Assembly (NCBI GenBank): GCA_947034885.2
Contig: OX344751.2
Coordinates: forward strand, 46,281,082 to 46,345,081
Direction: 5' to 3'
Length of the DNA stretch: 64,000 bases
Source of the DNA: Thuidium tamariscinum
Lineage: Eukaryota > Streptophyta > Bryopsida > Hypnales > Thuidiaceae
Part shown: positions 1-12,215 of the stretch, piece after piece
Layout of the letters: every line of letters begins with the position of its first letter
Numbering within the stretch: the first letter of the stretch is position 1
The notes under the pieces: generated by a model
The model's database searches: none
What the model saw: the letters and a program-made list of their open reading frames with translations, nothing else
Told to the model about the DNA's origin: nothing
Made by a program: the position numbers and the translations under genes

Positions 1-296
1 TTCTTTGCGCATTGCGCGTAGTGAACAGCCAACTTTGGCAACAATTTCCCACTGCAAATTTTGGAGTTAGGAAGTGTTTCACATATCAATGGAAAGGTAT
101 ATTGAAAACCTTTCAAAATACCTTTCCATTGATATGTGAAACACTTCCTAACTCCAAAATTTGCAGTGGGAAATTGTTGCCAAAGTTGGTTGTTCACTAC
201 GCGCAATGCGCAATGAAAAATGCGTACAAAAACGTGGAAAAAAAACCCAAAATCGGATGCACGCGTGGTTTTTTTTTACCATGTTTTGTTCTAGTG
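1..296. mobile_element. CACTA-type hairpin MITE (left end outside window)
   Basis: Positions 5-100 and 118-213 form near-perfect inverted arms of 96 bp with a 17-nt loop. I found one mismatch in the part I compared. The right terminus reads TTCTAGTG and ends at 296, matching the CACTAGAA/TTCTAGTG termini of the hairpin elements at 18169 and 20327. The left terminus would lie before base 1. Non-coding; short frames across it are hairpin artefacts. Confidence 0.6.
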
Positions 297-1062
297 TAAA
301 CCCTTGACACACAGATTTGAGAGTAATAGCATGTAGAAGAAAGCACACGGAAAGGCAATTCCAGAACCCTAAACACCTGTATGAAAACAAAACTATCTTC
401 TTGCACACACAACGGTAAGTTCGTGAGGCAGCTCCGACTTCCCTAAACCCAAACCCTAAACCAGATTGGAACCAGATTGGTGACGGAGTTAACCGGCTGC
501 AGTAAGTCCAGTAACAGTAAACCCAACGCACAGTATAGTACTCTGTAAGTAGAGAGATAGTAAATCTCTTTGCCAGTTGTGTACACTGTACAGTATCAAG
601 TTCTAAGAGTACAGTACTTAAGTTACACAAAGGATCCTAAAGAAGTAATTGAACTATAAGTATATTTGCTATAGTATAAATTATGTTCCTAGTAATAGGA
701 ATTTTTAATTTTTTAATTCTTAAGAATATGCCACTCACAAAGTATTAGAAAAAGTAGCTTTTTCAGACCTTTGATCAATAAAATTAATATATAGGGGGCT
801 ATATTAGGACTAATGCAATTTCTAATGGGGCCTATTAATCCGTACCCTATATTACTTTAAACACTTCCAATGTCATTTTCTATACCCTATATTACTCTAA
901 GCCCTTTTATAATTTTTTGGCCCTATGATTTTAAAATACCCTATCATTTGTTCGCACCTATATTGCTACTCCGTGCACTCACTGCCCCCCCCCCGAGATT
1001 AGGATTTCCTTGCTTATAGGTTGCCTTGATACATATTGTAACTATTTTTTCTTGTTATGAAG
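297..1062. other. AT-rich intergenic stretch with telomere-like boxes
   Basis: No supported gene. Positions about 438-462 carry three CCTAAACC/ACCCTAAA-like boxes in a row, the telo-box type common in promoters of plant housekeeping genes. They lie on the side expected for an upstream region of the broken ARF copy, but no ARF 5' exons are present between. Around 840-960 the phrase TACCCTATATTACT recurs. Confidence 0.35.
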
Positions 1063-1397
1063 GATGAGCTGCGGGATACTGTCCTACTAGTGTTTGCTAA
1101 CAAACAAGATATGCCAAATGCAATGAATGCTACAGAGATCATGGGTAAGCTTGGTCTGCACTTACTTCGTCAACGTCACTAGTACACACTGCCCTTTCAC
1201 TTGCATGACTCTGTTTGGTATGTGAGCTTCTGGCTTTCTTCTATTCAAAATTTGAGATTCTATTTCACAATAAGCATATTTGTTTTACTTCTCTTTTCAA
1301 GTATATCCAGAGTATTTGTGCTACCTCTAGAGAGGTTCTCTACAAAGGGGTTGACTAGCTTTCCATCAATATTGCGAACAAGGTGCGCTCAATTTGA
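1063..1397 (+). pseudogene. ADP-ribosylation factor (ARF1-type) 3' fragment
   Basis: Two exon-like blocks match the C-terminal third of plant ARF1. Block 1 (1063-1179) encodes [20 protein letters not shown] and continues to [10 protein letters not shown]. It contains the NKxD guanine-specificity motif. Block 2 (1302-1397) encodes YIQSICATSREVLYKGVD, then LSINIANK. They are separated by an intron-like gap ending in a pyrimidine tract plus AG. Both tryptophans conserved in ARFs (after RQRH and in GLDWL) read TAG, so the copy cannot encode an ARF. The P-loop and switch exons are absent upstream. ARFs are small GTPases of vesicle-coat recruitment. The kept intron indicates a DNA-level duplicate, not a retrocopy. 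Confidence 0.85.
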
Positions 1398-4240
1398 ATC
1401 TTTTGTTCATTTCATATACCATTCGTATTGCCACTTGAAGGATTGGTGTACTTCAAACAATGGTCATTTGATCTATATTTTTATGTCTTGCTTAGGAGAT
1501 GGATTTACTTGCTATTAGTCAATGGTTCTAATTTATTTTGTTTTGGAAATTTGTGTAGGCATAAATGGGGTGGATATGAGTGTTACTTTTCCCTCTTCAA
1601 CAAGCTTTTGTGAAACCTACACTAAGTTGGCTCCTTTTCATTTGAGTTGTATACTTACTGATAACAATTGCAAAGATGTTTCTTTCAATGTCTTTACAAG
1701 AGAATAATATTGTTTTAAAGAAATTGTCTTGGCATATATGCATTTCTTTTATCGATTGCATTTTGATATGTCCAGTAAAGGCATGCATTGTCAGTTCTGT
1801 AACTTTTTCACATTCAAATGCATATGTTCACAATCATTCATAGTGCAATTTTATATTTGAAGATCATCAACTAATCAATAATGGATTGAAATAGTCTATT
1901 TTTCTTGGAGTCTTTTGTGTGATATTTGAAATTTACTGATTACTATGTTTACTTCTATGGATTTTCTTTTGTTTGCCTCTCTTCAATTTCATTTTAGGAA
2001 TATTTGCCCATTCCAAACACTTTGTCCATTAGGTTTTTTTTTTTTTAAATCTAAAAATTCTTGGAGATTCTCAAATGTCTTGGAAATCATGAAACACCTA
2101 AAGAAATTTAGCTATCATCTCCTATACTCAAATCATTGACCTAGTTTTGGAATAATGATTTGACTTGTTTTCCAAGCTTTATGAGTGGAGGGGGGTGTAA
2201 AGGGTTCAAAGCTTTGCCGTATTGGAATTGTCAAATAGGATTTTAAAGATTTTATTCGTAAAAGGAGGTACACATGACAATGTTTAACTGAAATTTCACT
2301 TTATATTCTCAAAATTTCTTAGTATTCCAAGAGTTTGCCACCAAAAGAGGTACACATAACAATGTTTAAACCGAACTTTGGTGCTTGATGATTGAAATTT
2401 CCACGAAATGGTAGTCAACAAGAAGTTGAGGCTTAGCCTCTAACACACAGGTAGAAAATAAGAATCAATTGAAGGGACCCTAAGCCTTCGAGAATTCAAC
2501 AACAAAACACATAAACAAAATTTGGCTAAGAACTTTGGTCCAAGTAGTACTCTGACCATGTTGGTAGCACAAAATAAGAATAGAAGAACAAGGTGTCGGT
2601 ACTCAAAAGAAAATGGTACTAGCAACCTTGAGGGGTCCCCTTATATACCTGTGGCCGGGCCCTCCCAATAAGTTGTCAGTGAAAACACTTTGTTACTTTT
2701 TCTCCTAAACTACCCTAATGTAATTTCAAAATATACTTGTTTAATGGTGGAAGTTTCTAGAAACACCCCTAGTTAGCTAATAAAATCTTGGCCAAGTCAA
2801 ATCCAAGATCTTAACCCAAGATATTTTGAAATCAACGCTAATCTATCTAGATATTTTGCAAATTAACCCAAAGTTATTTTGAAAATTGTCTTTCTTTAGC
2901 CCAAAGATGGCTTTTTATGCAAGAAAGATATCTTGACTAAATCCAATCTTTGATTTTCCAAGAGATATTTCCAAAATCACTTTTAATTAACCACAATTGA
3001 CAAATAAAAAGTCAAACTAAGAGTTGACCCTCTCTATATTTTAGGGAACAATCCAAAATGAAAATCCATATATGCCATTGTCTCCAAAAGACACCAATTA
3101 GCCAAAGAAACCCCTCACCCTTCACTCCTCGGCCGTTTGTGCGCCCAATTTGGAATTACGGTAACTCCAATTAAAAGTCAAAAATCTAATTTTTAGGATT
3201 TGCACATTTTCATGAATCTATCAGGCTAGGGTCTTTAGGAATGTTTGTGAGACCAAGTAATGTCTCCCCATTTGCGTCAATCAGACATCATTCGCTCCTG
3301 ATATGCCGGTCAACCCGCCGCCAATTTGTAAATTCTGTTGAAATCCGATGTCGATGCTGGTTCTGGTAGTTGAGAATGTCGGAATGTCTTCAAACTTGAC
3401 TAGGCACTTATTAAGCACACAAAAACCTATCCTAATTTTTAGTGAGATTTTACCGCAACATACATAATTTCTAAGAATTTATGAATATGTTTATGTGCGG
3501 TTGACTTCCCATGGAGTCAACGTGGAATTCTGGAAAAATCTGAAATAAATTGAGTAACATCTAAGGCACTCCTAGATTCTAAGATTAAGTTCCACGCTAT
3601 CTTGCACTTTTCTATTTTTAGTCATTTAGAATTACTTTGCTCAATTAGACAATTTAATTTTCAATACCAGGAAATCTTCAACAATTGCTTGATTCTTGTC
3701 TGCTTTTGGCATGCTCCTACCCTTGGAATACCTTTTTGTAGTCTTCAATTGCCAATTCCTCCATCTTCTATATCTTGATATTTTCATTCTCAACGTTACT
3801 TGTAAAAGTTTTACTTCTAAATCCAACTTTCATTAGAATTGAATTTAGACCTTGGTAAACCTGCTAGACTTATAGTAGACTCTATTGGCTTAGTCAGTAT
3901 GCCATGTGCCCCCTTAATTGGTTGATTTTGCACAAATAGACACTAAGACTAACTAACTCTCAATCTCTCATACCTCTCGGAATTACTAAATATTCTCTCA
4001 AACTCACTTCTAAGACTTAGAATGATGGAAATTCCTAGAATTAGGAATTTTCCACCTTCTAAGATGGTTCTTCATCATTTTGATAGAGACTACTACCAAA
4101 ACTCTCCTAACACTCTTTTTATGTATTTTTCTTGTATTTTTAAACTAAATTTTGCAAATCATTTGCGAAAAATGGATCCAGAGTCCCAAGTGCCAACTTG
4201 AGGGCTCACAAAGTGTATTGAAAAACGTTTAAAGAATATT
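1398..4240. other. Intergenic, no gene recognised
   Basis: AT-rich DNA without a convincing reading frame or recognisable transposon protein. A short direct repeat (AAAGAGGTACACATRACAAT type) occurs at about 2261-2295 and 2343-2375. The stretch 2430-3420 is somewhat more GC-rich and may be a degraded element, but I saw no termini, primer-binding site or polypurine tract to classify it. Confidence 0.4.
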
Positions 4241-6960
4241 CAAATTGATGTTGAATTAGTAGGGAGAACAAGAATATTCTGCTCTTTTGCAATTGAGTTG
4301 ATGTTTTGGTGAGGGTTTGCAATTGGTCAGGTTTCTAGAGTTGTGAAAGTTGAGAGTTTGGTGAGGAGCGAGATGGCACTTGTTGATACAATGTTATTGG
4401 AACATGTGAGACTTCAATTTGATTTGAATATTTACAAATTTGAAGTAGATTGTGAATGCACTGCATATCGTAGGCTACAATTCAGGTTTGGAGTTGAACT
4501 ATATTTTTCTTGAGCGTCGTTTATCTATAGTCATCCAGAATTGAGTTCGAAAACCAGGTGAATAAGTCTCCGTCTGATATTACAACTTTTGGAAGTTGAA
4601 AGTATTGGTCTCTCGTTTCCTCTCAATTGTCTTTATTTCCTCTCGAGATCTTTCTTCTAGGGATTCATTTAAGGTTTTGTTTAGAGTTTTAATTGTTTTT
4701 CTTGTTCTTCAGCTTCTTCCATTATGGGTTGCTTCTATGATCGTAAGTATTGGTCTCCTTCAATTTTTTTTGTTTTCTTTAGGGATCCTTGTTCTAGAGA
4801 TCCATTCAAGGTTCTGCTTGTGGGAATTCAAAGTACTGGTCATTTTTGTTAGCATTCTCTATTTCATGATTGCCTTTTTGTGATTATCGGCATTGTCAAT
4901 GGACATTATTTTTATCTAGAGAGTCTTGTGTACAAAATAGTTACACGATTGATTTGGATTAAACAAAATTATAACTAGTTGATGATTGACAAAATGATTC
5001 CGCATTGTTCCGTCCTGAGCATCCTTGTAATGTCACAGGAAGAAGCCTCTCTGAATGCTCAAGCTTTGAAGAGACAAGTGGCTAAGACCTAGAGACTTGC
5101 CGTAGAATGTAAGTCGCTCACATTAGATTGCGAGTCACTTGTTGTGAGTATTTCAATTCTGCTACTCATTCTCGTTCTACTAATTTTCCTATTTTTGTAC
5201 CTACACTCTAACAAGGTATGTATTTGTGACAGAATATTGAATTGTGTGCATTCCTAATGTCACCACTATTATATTTCAGAAACCTTTCAAAGTTGTATGA
5301 TAAGACTTGGTTTTGGTTGTACTATACACAGTTGTGCAATGGTGGAAGGGTAATGTTTACTAAGCATTTTGGTCCTGATGAGTGGTGGGCCGTTGATGGT
5401 GAAATTTTACAGCTTAGGCCCAAATTTGGGAAGGGGTATACGCTTGTGAACATGGAAGAGCTAGACCCGAGACCTAAGCCTTTGAATTACAAAAGGATTT
5501 TTAGTGTTTGCATGACTTATATGCAGAATATCCGTATATGGGTCAATGTAAGTTAGTGTGTTTCAAGGGCCTAAATCAACCTTCTAAGTGAGCTTGTAGA
5601 CATTATTCTTACTTCATCGTAGTATTGTTTAGCATCTTCAGTTCATAGCCGAGGAACTAGAGGAAATTGTAGGAATTTGGAGCCAATTAATCTTCATTAT
5701 GCTATTAGCCTATAAGTTTAGTAATTACTCTTGTGATTGGGATCATTATATATTTGTTTTCATGTTGTGAAGAGAATTTGATTGGGCTAGAAGTTTTTAT
5801 TGTGGTTTCAATTTGCCTTTGTAAAGAGTCAAGAAGGATATTGGGAGGCTTAAATGGAGTGCTTCAATCGCGTAAGAGAAGATTGGGAGAAACTTTATTG
5901 AACCGGAGCTTTCTATTTCAAGCTTCTAGTTGTTTTCCCTAAATGCATCTTGATGCATAGTTGATAAAAAAAATTTTGAATGTGGAAGAGGCACCAACCT
6001 TATTCTCTCCTTGAACTTAAGGTATAGAAGTAGGATTTAACCAAATTTATTTACTATCCTTGTCTTTGAATAGAAATAGAAATTGTAGTTGGTACTCGCT
6101 TGAGATTTCGTGTTCCCAAGTCTAACTTATTTTATATGTCTATGTCTACGGGCGGCATTTTGTGATAAGGCGATGTTATTTCACCCTAAAAATAGGATCC
6201 AAAGAAGAGAAGTACTTTTGTTCATCACTTTTTTGGTTTGGTTTCCAGTTGATGGAGTTATCAGGATGACTTTCACCTTTGCACCTTTATCTTAGTACTA
6301 GTGTCACAAGTGCTAGATTATCAAATAACTTTGTTTGAAAGATGCTAACTCCTCGGTTGAAGGACCGTAGAGTGGTAGTTGCACTCAATGCAATTTTGTT
6401 GGAGCCATATGAAGCTATTTATCAAGAGTCAACTAGCGATGGCACTTTTTAGATGGTGGTATTGTGTAGACTGATTGATATCATTGCTTTAAAGTCTTTT
6501 GATTTTTGCACTTGTTTTCTTTCCTTAGCTACAAATGTGGCAAAGTTCAGACAAGTTTGGGAGTCATACAAGAATTTGTAGAATAGGCAAAGCTAGTGAG
6601 ATGCAATCTTTATTGGATGGACACCATCCTTCACTCATTGAGCAATTTGAGTAGTCCATGATATCGAAGGATCTCCGTTCAACATCAAACAGGAATGATC
6701 TTTTGCTCACCATGAAGCCTTCTTTTGGATCATCTCCTGCTCCGAGTATGGTCTCCTAATTACCAGCAGTGCACAAAGTGTTCACAATTAAAATAGAACA
6801 GGACAGACATAGTGTTTTATTTGAAACTCCATCTTTTCTAAAATTTCCTAAAGGCATCACAAGCATTTGGAAGACTGAAGATGAGTCTCACAATAAGAAA
6901 AGCAAATGTCTTCTAATATAAAATATTTCGTAGGTGATACTTTGCAGTCCACACATCTTC
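4241..6960. other. Degenerate, possibly once-coding region of unknown origin
   Basis: Several short coding-like stretches appear, none long enough or similar enough to a known family to call. The clearest is a frame at about 5242-5556 (104 codons) whose second half contains WWAVDGEILQLRPKFGKGYT and ends in a stop. Others are near 4370-4510 and 5040-5130, the latter interrupted by TAG. A direct repeat of about 85 bp lies at 4599-4690 and 4745-4830. This may be one or more dead genes. I do not recognise the family. Confidence 0.3.
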
Positions 6961-7004
6961 TTTATGTATATAATAAATACATGTAAATGTTATATATCTT
7001 CACA

Positions 7005-7390
7005 ATGTAAAAGTTTAAGCTTTTATTTTTAATCTATTAGTAATATGTTACCCTAAATCGAAAATTAATTTTAAAAAATTTCTTCAAAGCAAGTACATTC
7101 CATTGCTCAATGTGTTTTTCTTAATACATGTCCAAAAATTTAAGCTTCTATTTATAATCCATTAGTAATTTTTTGTAATTTGTACATGTGGGTCCAAGAT
7201 TAATTCAAATTTTTTCTTCAAAGCAAGTTCATTTCTTTGCTCAATGTGATTTTCTTAATATGTTTCCAAAAGCTTAAGCTTCTATTTTTAATCCATTAGT
7301 AATTTATACATGTGGACTGAAAATTAATTCAAATTTTTTCTTCAAAGCAAGTACATTTCACTGTTCAATGTGTTTTTCCTAATACATTTC
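7005..7390. repeat. Tandem repeat, about 125-bp unit, three copies
   Basis: Three successive units share TTAAGCTTYTATTTTTAATC, then TTCTTCAAAGCAAGTACATT and a CTCAATGTGTTTTTC block. Two related but diverged units (CTTTTATTTTTTATACATTA) lie in the Harbinger-type element at 26560-26790, which suggests these arrays derive from the same element family. Confidence 0.7.
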
Positions 7391-8412
7391 TAAAAAATTT
7401 GAAGATTCAAACCCACATTGCTTACAAGATCACTTGGAATATAATTTCAAAAATAAAATTATTTAATTTGTTCATTAAAAAATATTTGAATATAAAGGAG
7501 AAACATATGGTTTATGCCATGCACAAAACTCATGTATAAAAGTCAAAGCTACATTTTCCTAAAAGCAATGTCATGAAATTCATAAAGATATATTATTCAC
7601 ATAGGGTACTAATTGTAAAACCATTTTGACAACACCATCAATATTGTCGAAATAGCGATGGGTTTTAATGTAATAATTTGGTGAGCCAATTTTGACTTCC
7701 ATACTATCCCACAATCAACAATAGGAGAGGGATTTACTTCCAGTGGGAACATTTGCCCAAATAGCAAAAACTTGATGGTGTCCCCCAAATGTTTATTAAG
7801 GGGCATATACAAACTTTTATTGCATGTATTTCATAGTTTAACATGTTGAAGTTGTCCTATCAATGTTATGCAACATGAAAGATTTCCAAAATATATTTGA
7901 CATGTACAGTACAACTGAAGAAGTGTGCAAAAAACAAAAGTTTTAATGTACAATTATTTTATTAAAATGCAGTCACCAGTAGTTACTATTCTTCACATAT
8001 TCTTCTCAATAGAAATCAATCATAACTAGTTGCATAAATTATTTATTCTATTGTAACCTTAGAAAAATCATATTAAAATAAAATATAAAATATAAAATAA
8101 AAATTCATTGAGCAAATTTATCTTTGAAGTACATCAAATTTGGAACAGTCATCCTATTTTTGGAAAAAAACAAGAAGTAACAAGCAACTGAAAGTTTGGG
8201 ACAAATGTCCATTTGGTTAAAAAAAAAAAAAAAGTTTGGGACAAATTATGACTCCCACTGAATTTGCAAATGTTGGTGAATGATTTTTTTCTACTTTTAT
8301 TTATTAAATTTTGAATGTAATCTAGTTGAAAGTTATATCAGAAATCTAATATTTGAATACTACAATTATATCCTTTGTTCATTTTTTCAATAATACTTTG
8401 AGATGAAGTAGT
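7391..8412. other. AT-rich intergenic DNA
   Basis: No gene seen. Contains poly-A/T runs (for example 8220-8233) and short AT-rich repeats. The stretch near 7680-7760 loosely resembles the flanks of Harbinger-type sequence elsewhere in the window, too weakly to call. Confidence 0.4.
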
Positions 8413-8416
8413 TTTA

Positions 8417-8978
8417 CCCTGGAATTTGCCAATGTCCAGTTTTTGGACGATGAATAGATTTGAAATTAGGTCTCTGTCTCGTTATTGCTTGGATGGAAAT
8501 CATCCTGATTTTTAGAAATTCTTTATAAAGTTTTTGTTATATCCAAGGGTTGGATTTGGTATTATTGGAGTATATAATTTTCCAAAATGTGGAAGTATGT
8601 CAAGTGGTAGACTTGCATTGACCGTAGTTCAAAACCAAATTTGCGAAAATGAGGTCATAGAATTAAAAAATAGACAAATTTCAAAAAATCATTATATGAA
8701 GAGAACCTCATTTCAAACCCACTCCAACAAGTTTTACTTGAAAAATGACAATATTTTGCTTGTAATTGAATTTTGAAGGAATTTTGAAATTTTCCTTTCA
8801 GAATTTATAGAAAAATATTGGTGAAAGCAATGGGAAATCTAATTGGATGGATGGAATCTAAAACTCAAAATTTACAACTTTTGTTTGTATCACAATCCCA
8901 AAATATTCTTTCAAATAGGACTTTACAACAATTCTTCCCAAATCGTCAATTCTAGACATGATTCTAGACACTCTAAAG
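8417..8978. mobile_element. TTAA-flanked element, tandem copy 1
   Basis: Begins CCCTGG after TTTA (a mutated TTAA). It ends just before the TTAA at 8979-8982 that starts the next copy. About 570-bp period with the following unit, with long shared blocks such as GCTTGGATGGAARTCATCCT and GACAATATTTTGCTTGTAAT. Non-coding. Confidence 0.6.
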
Positions 8979-8982
8979 TTAA

Positions 8983-9551
8983 CCCTAGAGCGCGCCAACA
9001 TCCAATTTCTAAATGATGAACAAATTCGACATTACTTTTTTGTCTCAATATTGCTTGGATGGAAGTCATCCTAATTTTTAAAAATTCTTTATAAAGTTTT
9101 TGTTCTATCCAAAGGTTGGATTTGGTATTACTAAAGTACATAATTTTCTAATATTACAAATGTGGAAGTATGTCAAGTGGTTGATTTGCGTTGATTGTAG
9201 TTCAAAACCAAATTTGCAAAAATGAAGTCATAGAATTAAAGAACAAAAAAAATTCTAAAAATCACCATATAAAGAAAACCTCAATTCAAACCTACTCCAA
9301 TAGGTTTTACTTGAAAAATGACAATATTTTGCTTGTAATTGAATTTTGAAGGAATTTTGAAATTTTCCTTTCAAAATCTCTAAAAAAATATTAGTGAAAG
9401 CATTGGAGAATCTAACCGTACGGATGGAATATAAAACTCAAGATTTACAACTTTTGTTTGTATCACAATCCCAAAATATTCTTCCAAATAGTACTTTATA
9501 ATGTTTTTTTCAAAAACATCAATTCTAAATATGATTCCAAATGCTCTAGGG
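8983..9551. mobile_element. TTAA-flanked element, tandem copy 2
   Basis: Starts CCCTAGAGCGCGCC after TTAA (8979-8982) and ends GCTCTAGGG before TTAG (a mutated TTAA). The terminal bases are inverted repeats. This CCC...GGG plus TTAA format is what piggyBac (and Sola3) transposons leave. No transposase inside. Confidence 0.65.
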
Positions 9552-9555
9552 TTAG

Positions 9556-10214
9556 GTTGAATACAATTGTAGGAAGTTTCGTATGTAATTTTTTTACTTT
9601 TTTGGAAATGAATCATTTTAGAGTTTTAAAAGTATACAAAGACTTGAAAAGAGCTAACCCCTAAGTATCCAAGGCACCATACTTTGGTGTCAGTAAAACT
9701 TTGAAATTAAATTAAACTTTACTTAGTTACTATTTTTATTAGTTTTGTATTTAGAAAAAAATTCTTAGAAGTCTAATTTTCACATATAAAATATGACTTC
9801 CAAAATGAATGTTTATGAATTTCCTATTTAAGATTTTGTGCAAGCTTAGTATGTCCATTACAAATCTAGAATTTTTAGTATTGATGATTTTTGAAAATGA
9901 GTCTCAAATACACTCAAATATTGGAGGTGAAATCACATTAGAAATTCATTAAAAAATTTTGTAGGGTAGATTTGAAAAGTCATAATTTGATTTGAGGTTA
10001 CGCTTGTTCTGTCTTCTACTTTTTTTTGTGAGCTCAATTTTAGATTTGAAATGTGAAAATAAGGTTGAAAGACTTCAAATTTTCAATCTATAAGGAAAAT
10101 TGTTGTGTTTTCAATCCTATCGGATCCCAACCATGTCTAGTTTAAATTTATACAATTAGAGTTAAAAAAGCTTTGGCATTTAGGGATTCGATATCGATAC
10201 AACTTTCTTTATAT
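9556..10214. other. AT-rich intergenic DNA
   Basis: No gene, tandem repeat or TIR element recognised. Confidence 0.4.
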
Positions 10215-10217
10215 AGT

Positions 10218-10477
10218 TGAGTTATTTGTAAAGTACACTAAACCGGGGTTTAAACCCATGAGTTTTGTAAAAAAACTGGTTGAGTTAAAATAGTTGAAAT
10301 AAAAGTAGGTATGAAATTATTTTTCCATCAAAATGGTGCCTAAAAAAGTTTGGTCCCCACTTTTGAAGTCGTGTGACATAAGTATCTTGCAAAAAATTTT
10401 GACGCTTCAACTATAGTTGCCTTCTCAACTTCAAAAATAGTCATGCCCAAAGTGGGGGGAACTTTACCAATAACTCA
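10218..10477. mobile_element. 260-bp MITE with 3-bp target duplication (copy 1)
   Basis: Terminal inverted repeats of about 15 bp (TGAGTTATTTGTAAAG and its complement), flanked by AGT at 10215-10217 and 10478-10480. The copy at 23331-23590 has the same length in opposite orientation and is flanked by a different triplet. Non-coding. Confidence 0.8.
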
Positions 10478-10979
10478 AGTATTCTAAATGTTTGATTAAT
10501 GAATGTATTGAATTTCAATGAAGTTCCAATTTTTGCTTGATTATTCACAAATTGTCCCTTAAACATGGTATGGTATTTCATCATTGATATCAAGTACTTG
10601 ATACTACATTGACCTATGGTTATCTACAATCCTCATCATATGTTGTATTCTTTTGTGCATAGAAACCTCCTTTCACTTGCCAACAAGAGTATATAGTAAT
10701 TTGATTAGTGTAATTGTATTATAGTAATTGAGCCATTTTAGAAAATGGTACTTTTGATTGTCTCTACTTTTATAGAAATTCTATAACATCATCTTCTCTT
10801 GTGTCTTATGTTTTTACACATTGTATTGTTGCATAGTAGTACAATAAGACCACCAAAATTTTAAAAGTTTTTGTAAAGAAAATTGGCTAGAGTACATTTC
10901 AAATGACCTACATAATTAGGCTCAACGAGCCTTTGAACTTATCCAAACTATATTCTAGGAAGCTTTGAAATAGATATGT

Positions 10980-11290
10980 GATAATTGGGAAATGGACTAA
11001 TGATTAACTCAAAACATAACAAGGTTTGGTTTATACTTGTTCAAAGGTTGGTTGAAGAGCCACAAGGGATCCATTACTAAGTAGATTGGTGCCTATTAAA
11101 TTTTTTCAAAATAAAAATTGGCAATCCAACTACCTTCTTAAATATGCTAATATATTAAAAGTAATAATTGATTCACTCTTCCATTTAAGTTTTAGTAATG
11201 ATTGCATTTAGGAGCCTTCTCTATTACTTTATGTATCCTACAATGCTTGTTTTTTATAAAGCCATATTTGTTTTCAAACCATGTGTGTGA
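10980..11290 (+). repeat. Partial copy of a 0.6-kb dispersed repeat
   Basis: Matches, with many substitutions, 46497-47110 (same strand) and 58735-59344 (opposite strand). Shared blocks include the segment around GGCAATCCAACTACCTTCTT and the stretch ending in TTTTCAAACCATG. Family unknown; no coding capacity seen. Confidence 0.6.
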
Positions 11291-11295
11291 CTTAA

Positions 11296-11517
11296 CCCTT
11301 GAAAAACACTGTGGATGTTTGGCATCCGCTGAATGACAAAGAATCTTTCCTTTTAGGACAAAAATGCAACTTTTCATCCTTGGTATTGGGAGTGGAAAGG
11401 AAAGATCTTCTACAATACTTTAACTTCCAATGCATATATTTGGCTTCTTCAAAGTAGGTGATGTCACATGGTATCAAAATGAATAGTTACCATGGCCACC
11501 AATCCGTCCTTCAAGGG
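11296..11517. mobile_element. 222-bp TTAA-flanked MITE
   Basis: Starts CCCTTGAAAAACAC after TTAA (11292-11295) and ends GTCCTTCAAGGG before TTAA (11518-11521). Inverted CCCTTGA/TCAAGGG ends, non-coding. The rightmost 71 bp is duplicated immediately downstream. Confidence 0.65.
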
Positions 11518-11588
11518 TTAAAAAGTAGGTGATGTCACATGGTATCAAAATGCATGGTTTCCACGGCCACCGGTCCATCCTTCAAGGG
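11447..11588. repeat. 71-bp tandem duplication at the MITE's right end
   Basis: Two units, 11447-11517 and 11518-11588, share AAAGTAGGTGATGTCACATG and CCTTCAAGGG with a few differences. The second unit carries a second copy of the element's right terminus and its TTAA. Confidence 0.8.
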
Positions 11589-11592
11589 TTAA

Positions 11593-12215
11593 AGGACTAC
11601 AAGCTAGGAATAGGTCCCTGTAGCAAATTTCTTTGGGAAATTCATAACTAAGTCATATATGCTCCAAAAAATATGAAACCACTTGTTTTACATTAGGCAT
11701 CAATTTGTCTTCAAGTGAAAAATAAGGGAAAATAGTGGTCCTTAGTGTTATTGTGTTGTCCCCTGCCAGGTCACTTGTGGCTGGTTGGTTTGTATCCTTT
11801 CCCCTGGCAATGAAATTGCGTTTCATTTGTTTCAAAAAAATAAAATAAAATAAGGGAAAATACTTCTGAGCATCTGAAACCCATCAAAAAGGCCTCAGTG
11901 TGTAAAAAATTTTAGTGTCTGTCACTACTGCTGCTACAGAATCAACTGCTCTCTTGAATAAGTCTATTTTGTTTTGAATACTCCCTTGCCCTAGTCATCT
12001 AATTTCCTCTATCTAGTCCTCCTTGTTAACTACTGATTGCCTAAGGTGCTTAGTCATACTGAAGATACAGAAGAATTTCGTGTGTGTACACAGAAGGCTA
12101 AAAATCGATTACAGCCGAATGAAGATAAGACAGCTTTCCTGAGGTTCCTCACAAAGCTTGCATAAGTACAACGAAATTGCACATTTGTGTAATGTTGCAA
12201 ATGCACTTCTTAACG
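11593..12215. other. Downstream flank of the minus-strand chimeric gene
   Basis: No separate gene seen. For the minus-strand gene this is the 3' untranslated and downstream side. I see no decisive polyadenylation signal. Confidence 0.35.

Noticed and set aside
148-630. 160-codon minus-strand frame at the window start
   Set aside because: It spans a near-perfect hairpin and starts at a non-conserved site. Composition is not protein-like.
2430-3420. Possible LTR of a retrotransposon
   Set aside because: No TG...CA pair, primer-binding site or second LTR found in the window.
11447-11588. Direct repeats considered as a CRISPR-like array
   Set aside because: Only two adjacent 71-bp copies without spacers, in a eukaryotic genome. 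A tandem duplication explains them.
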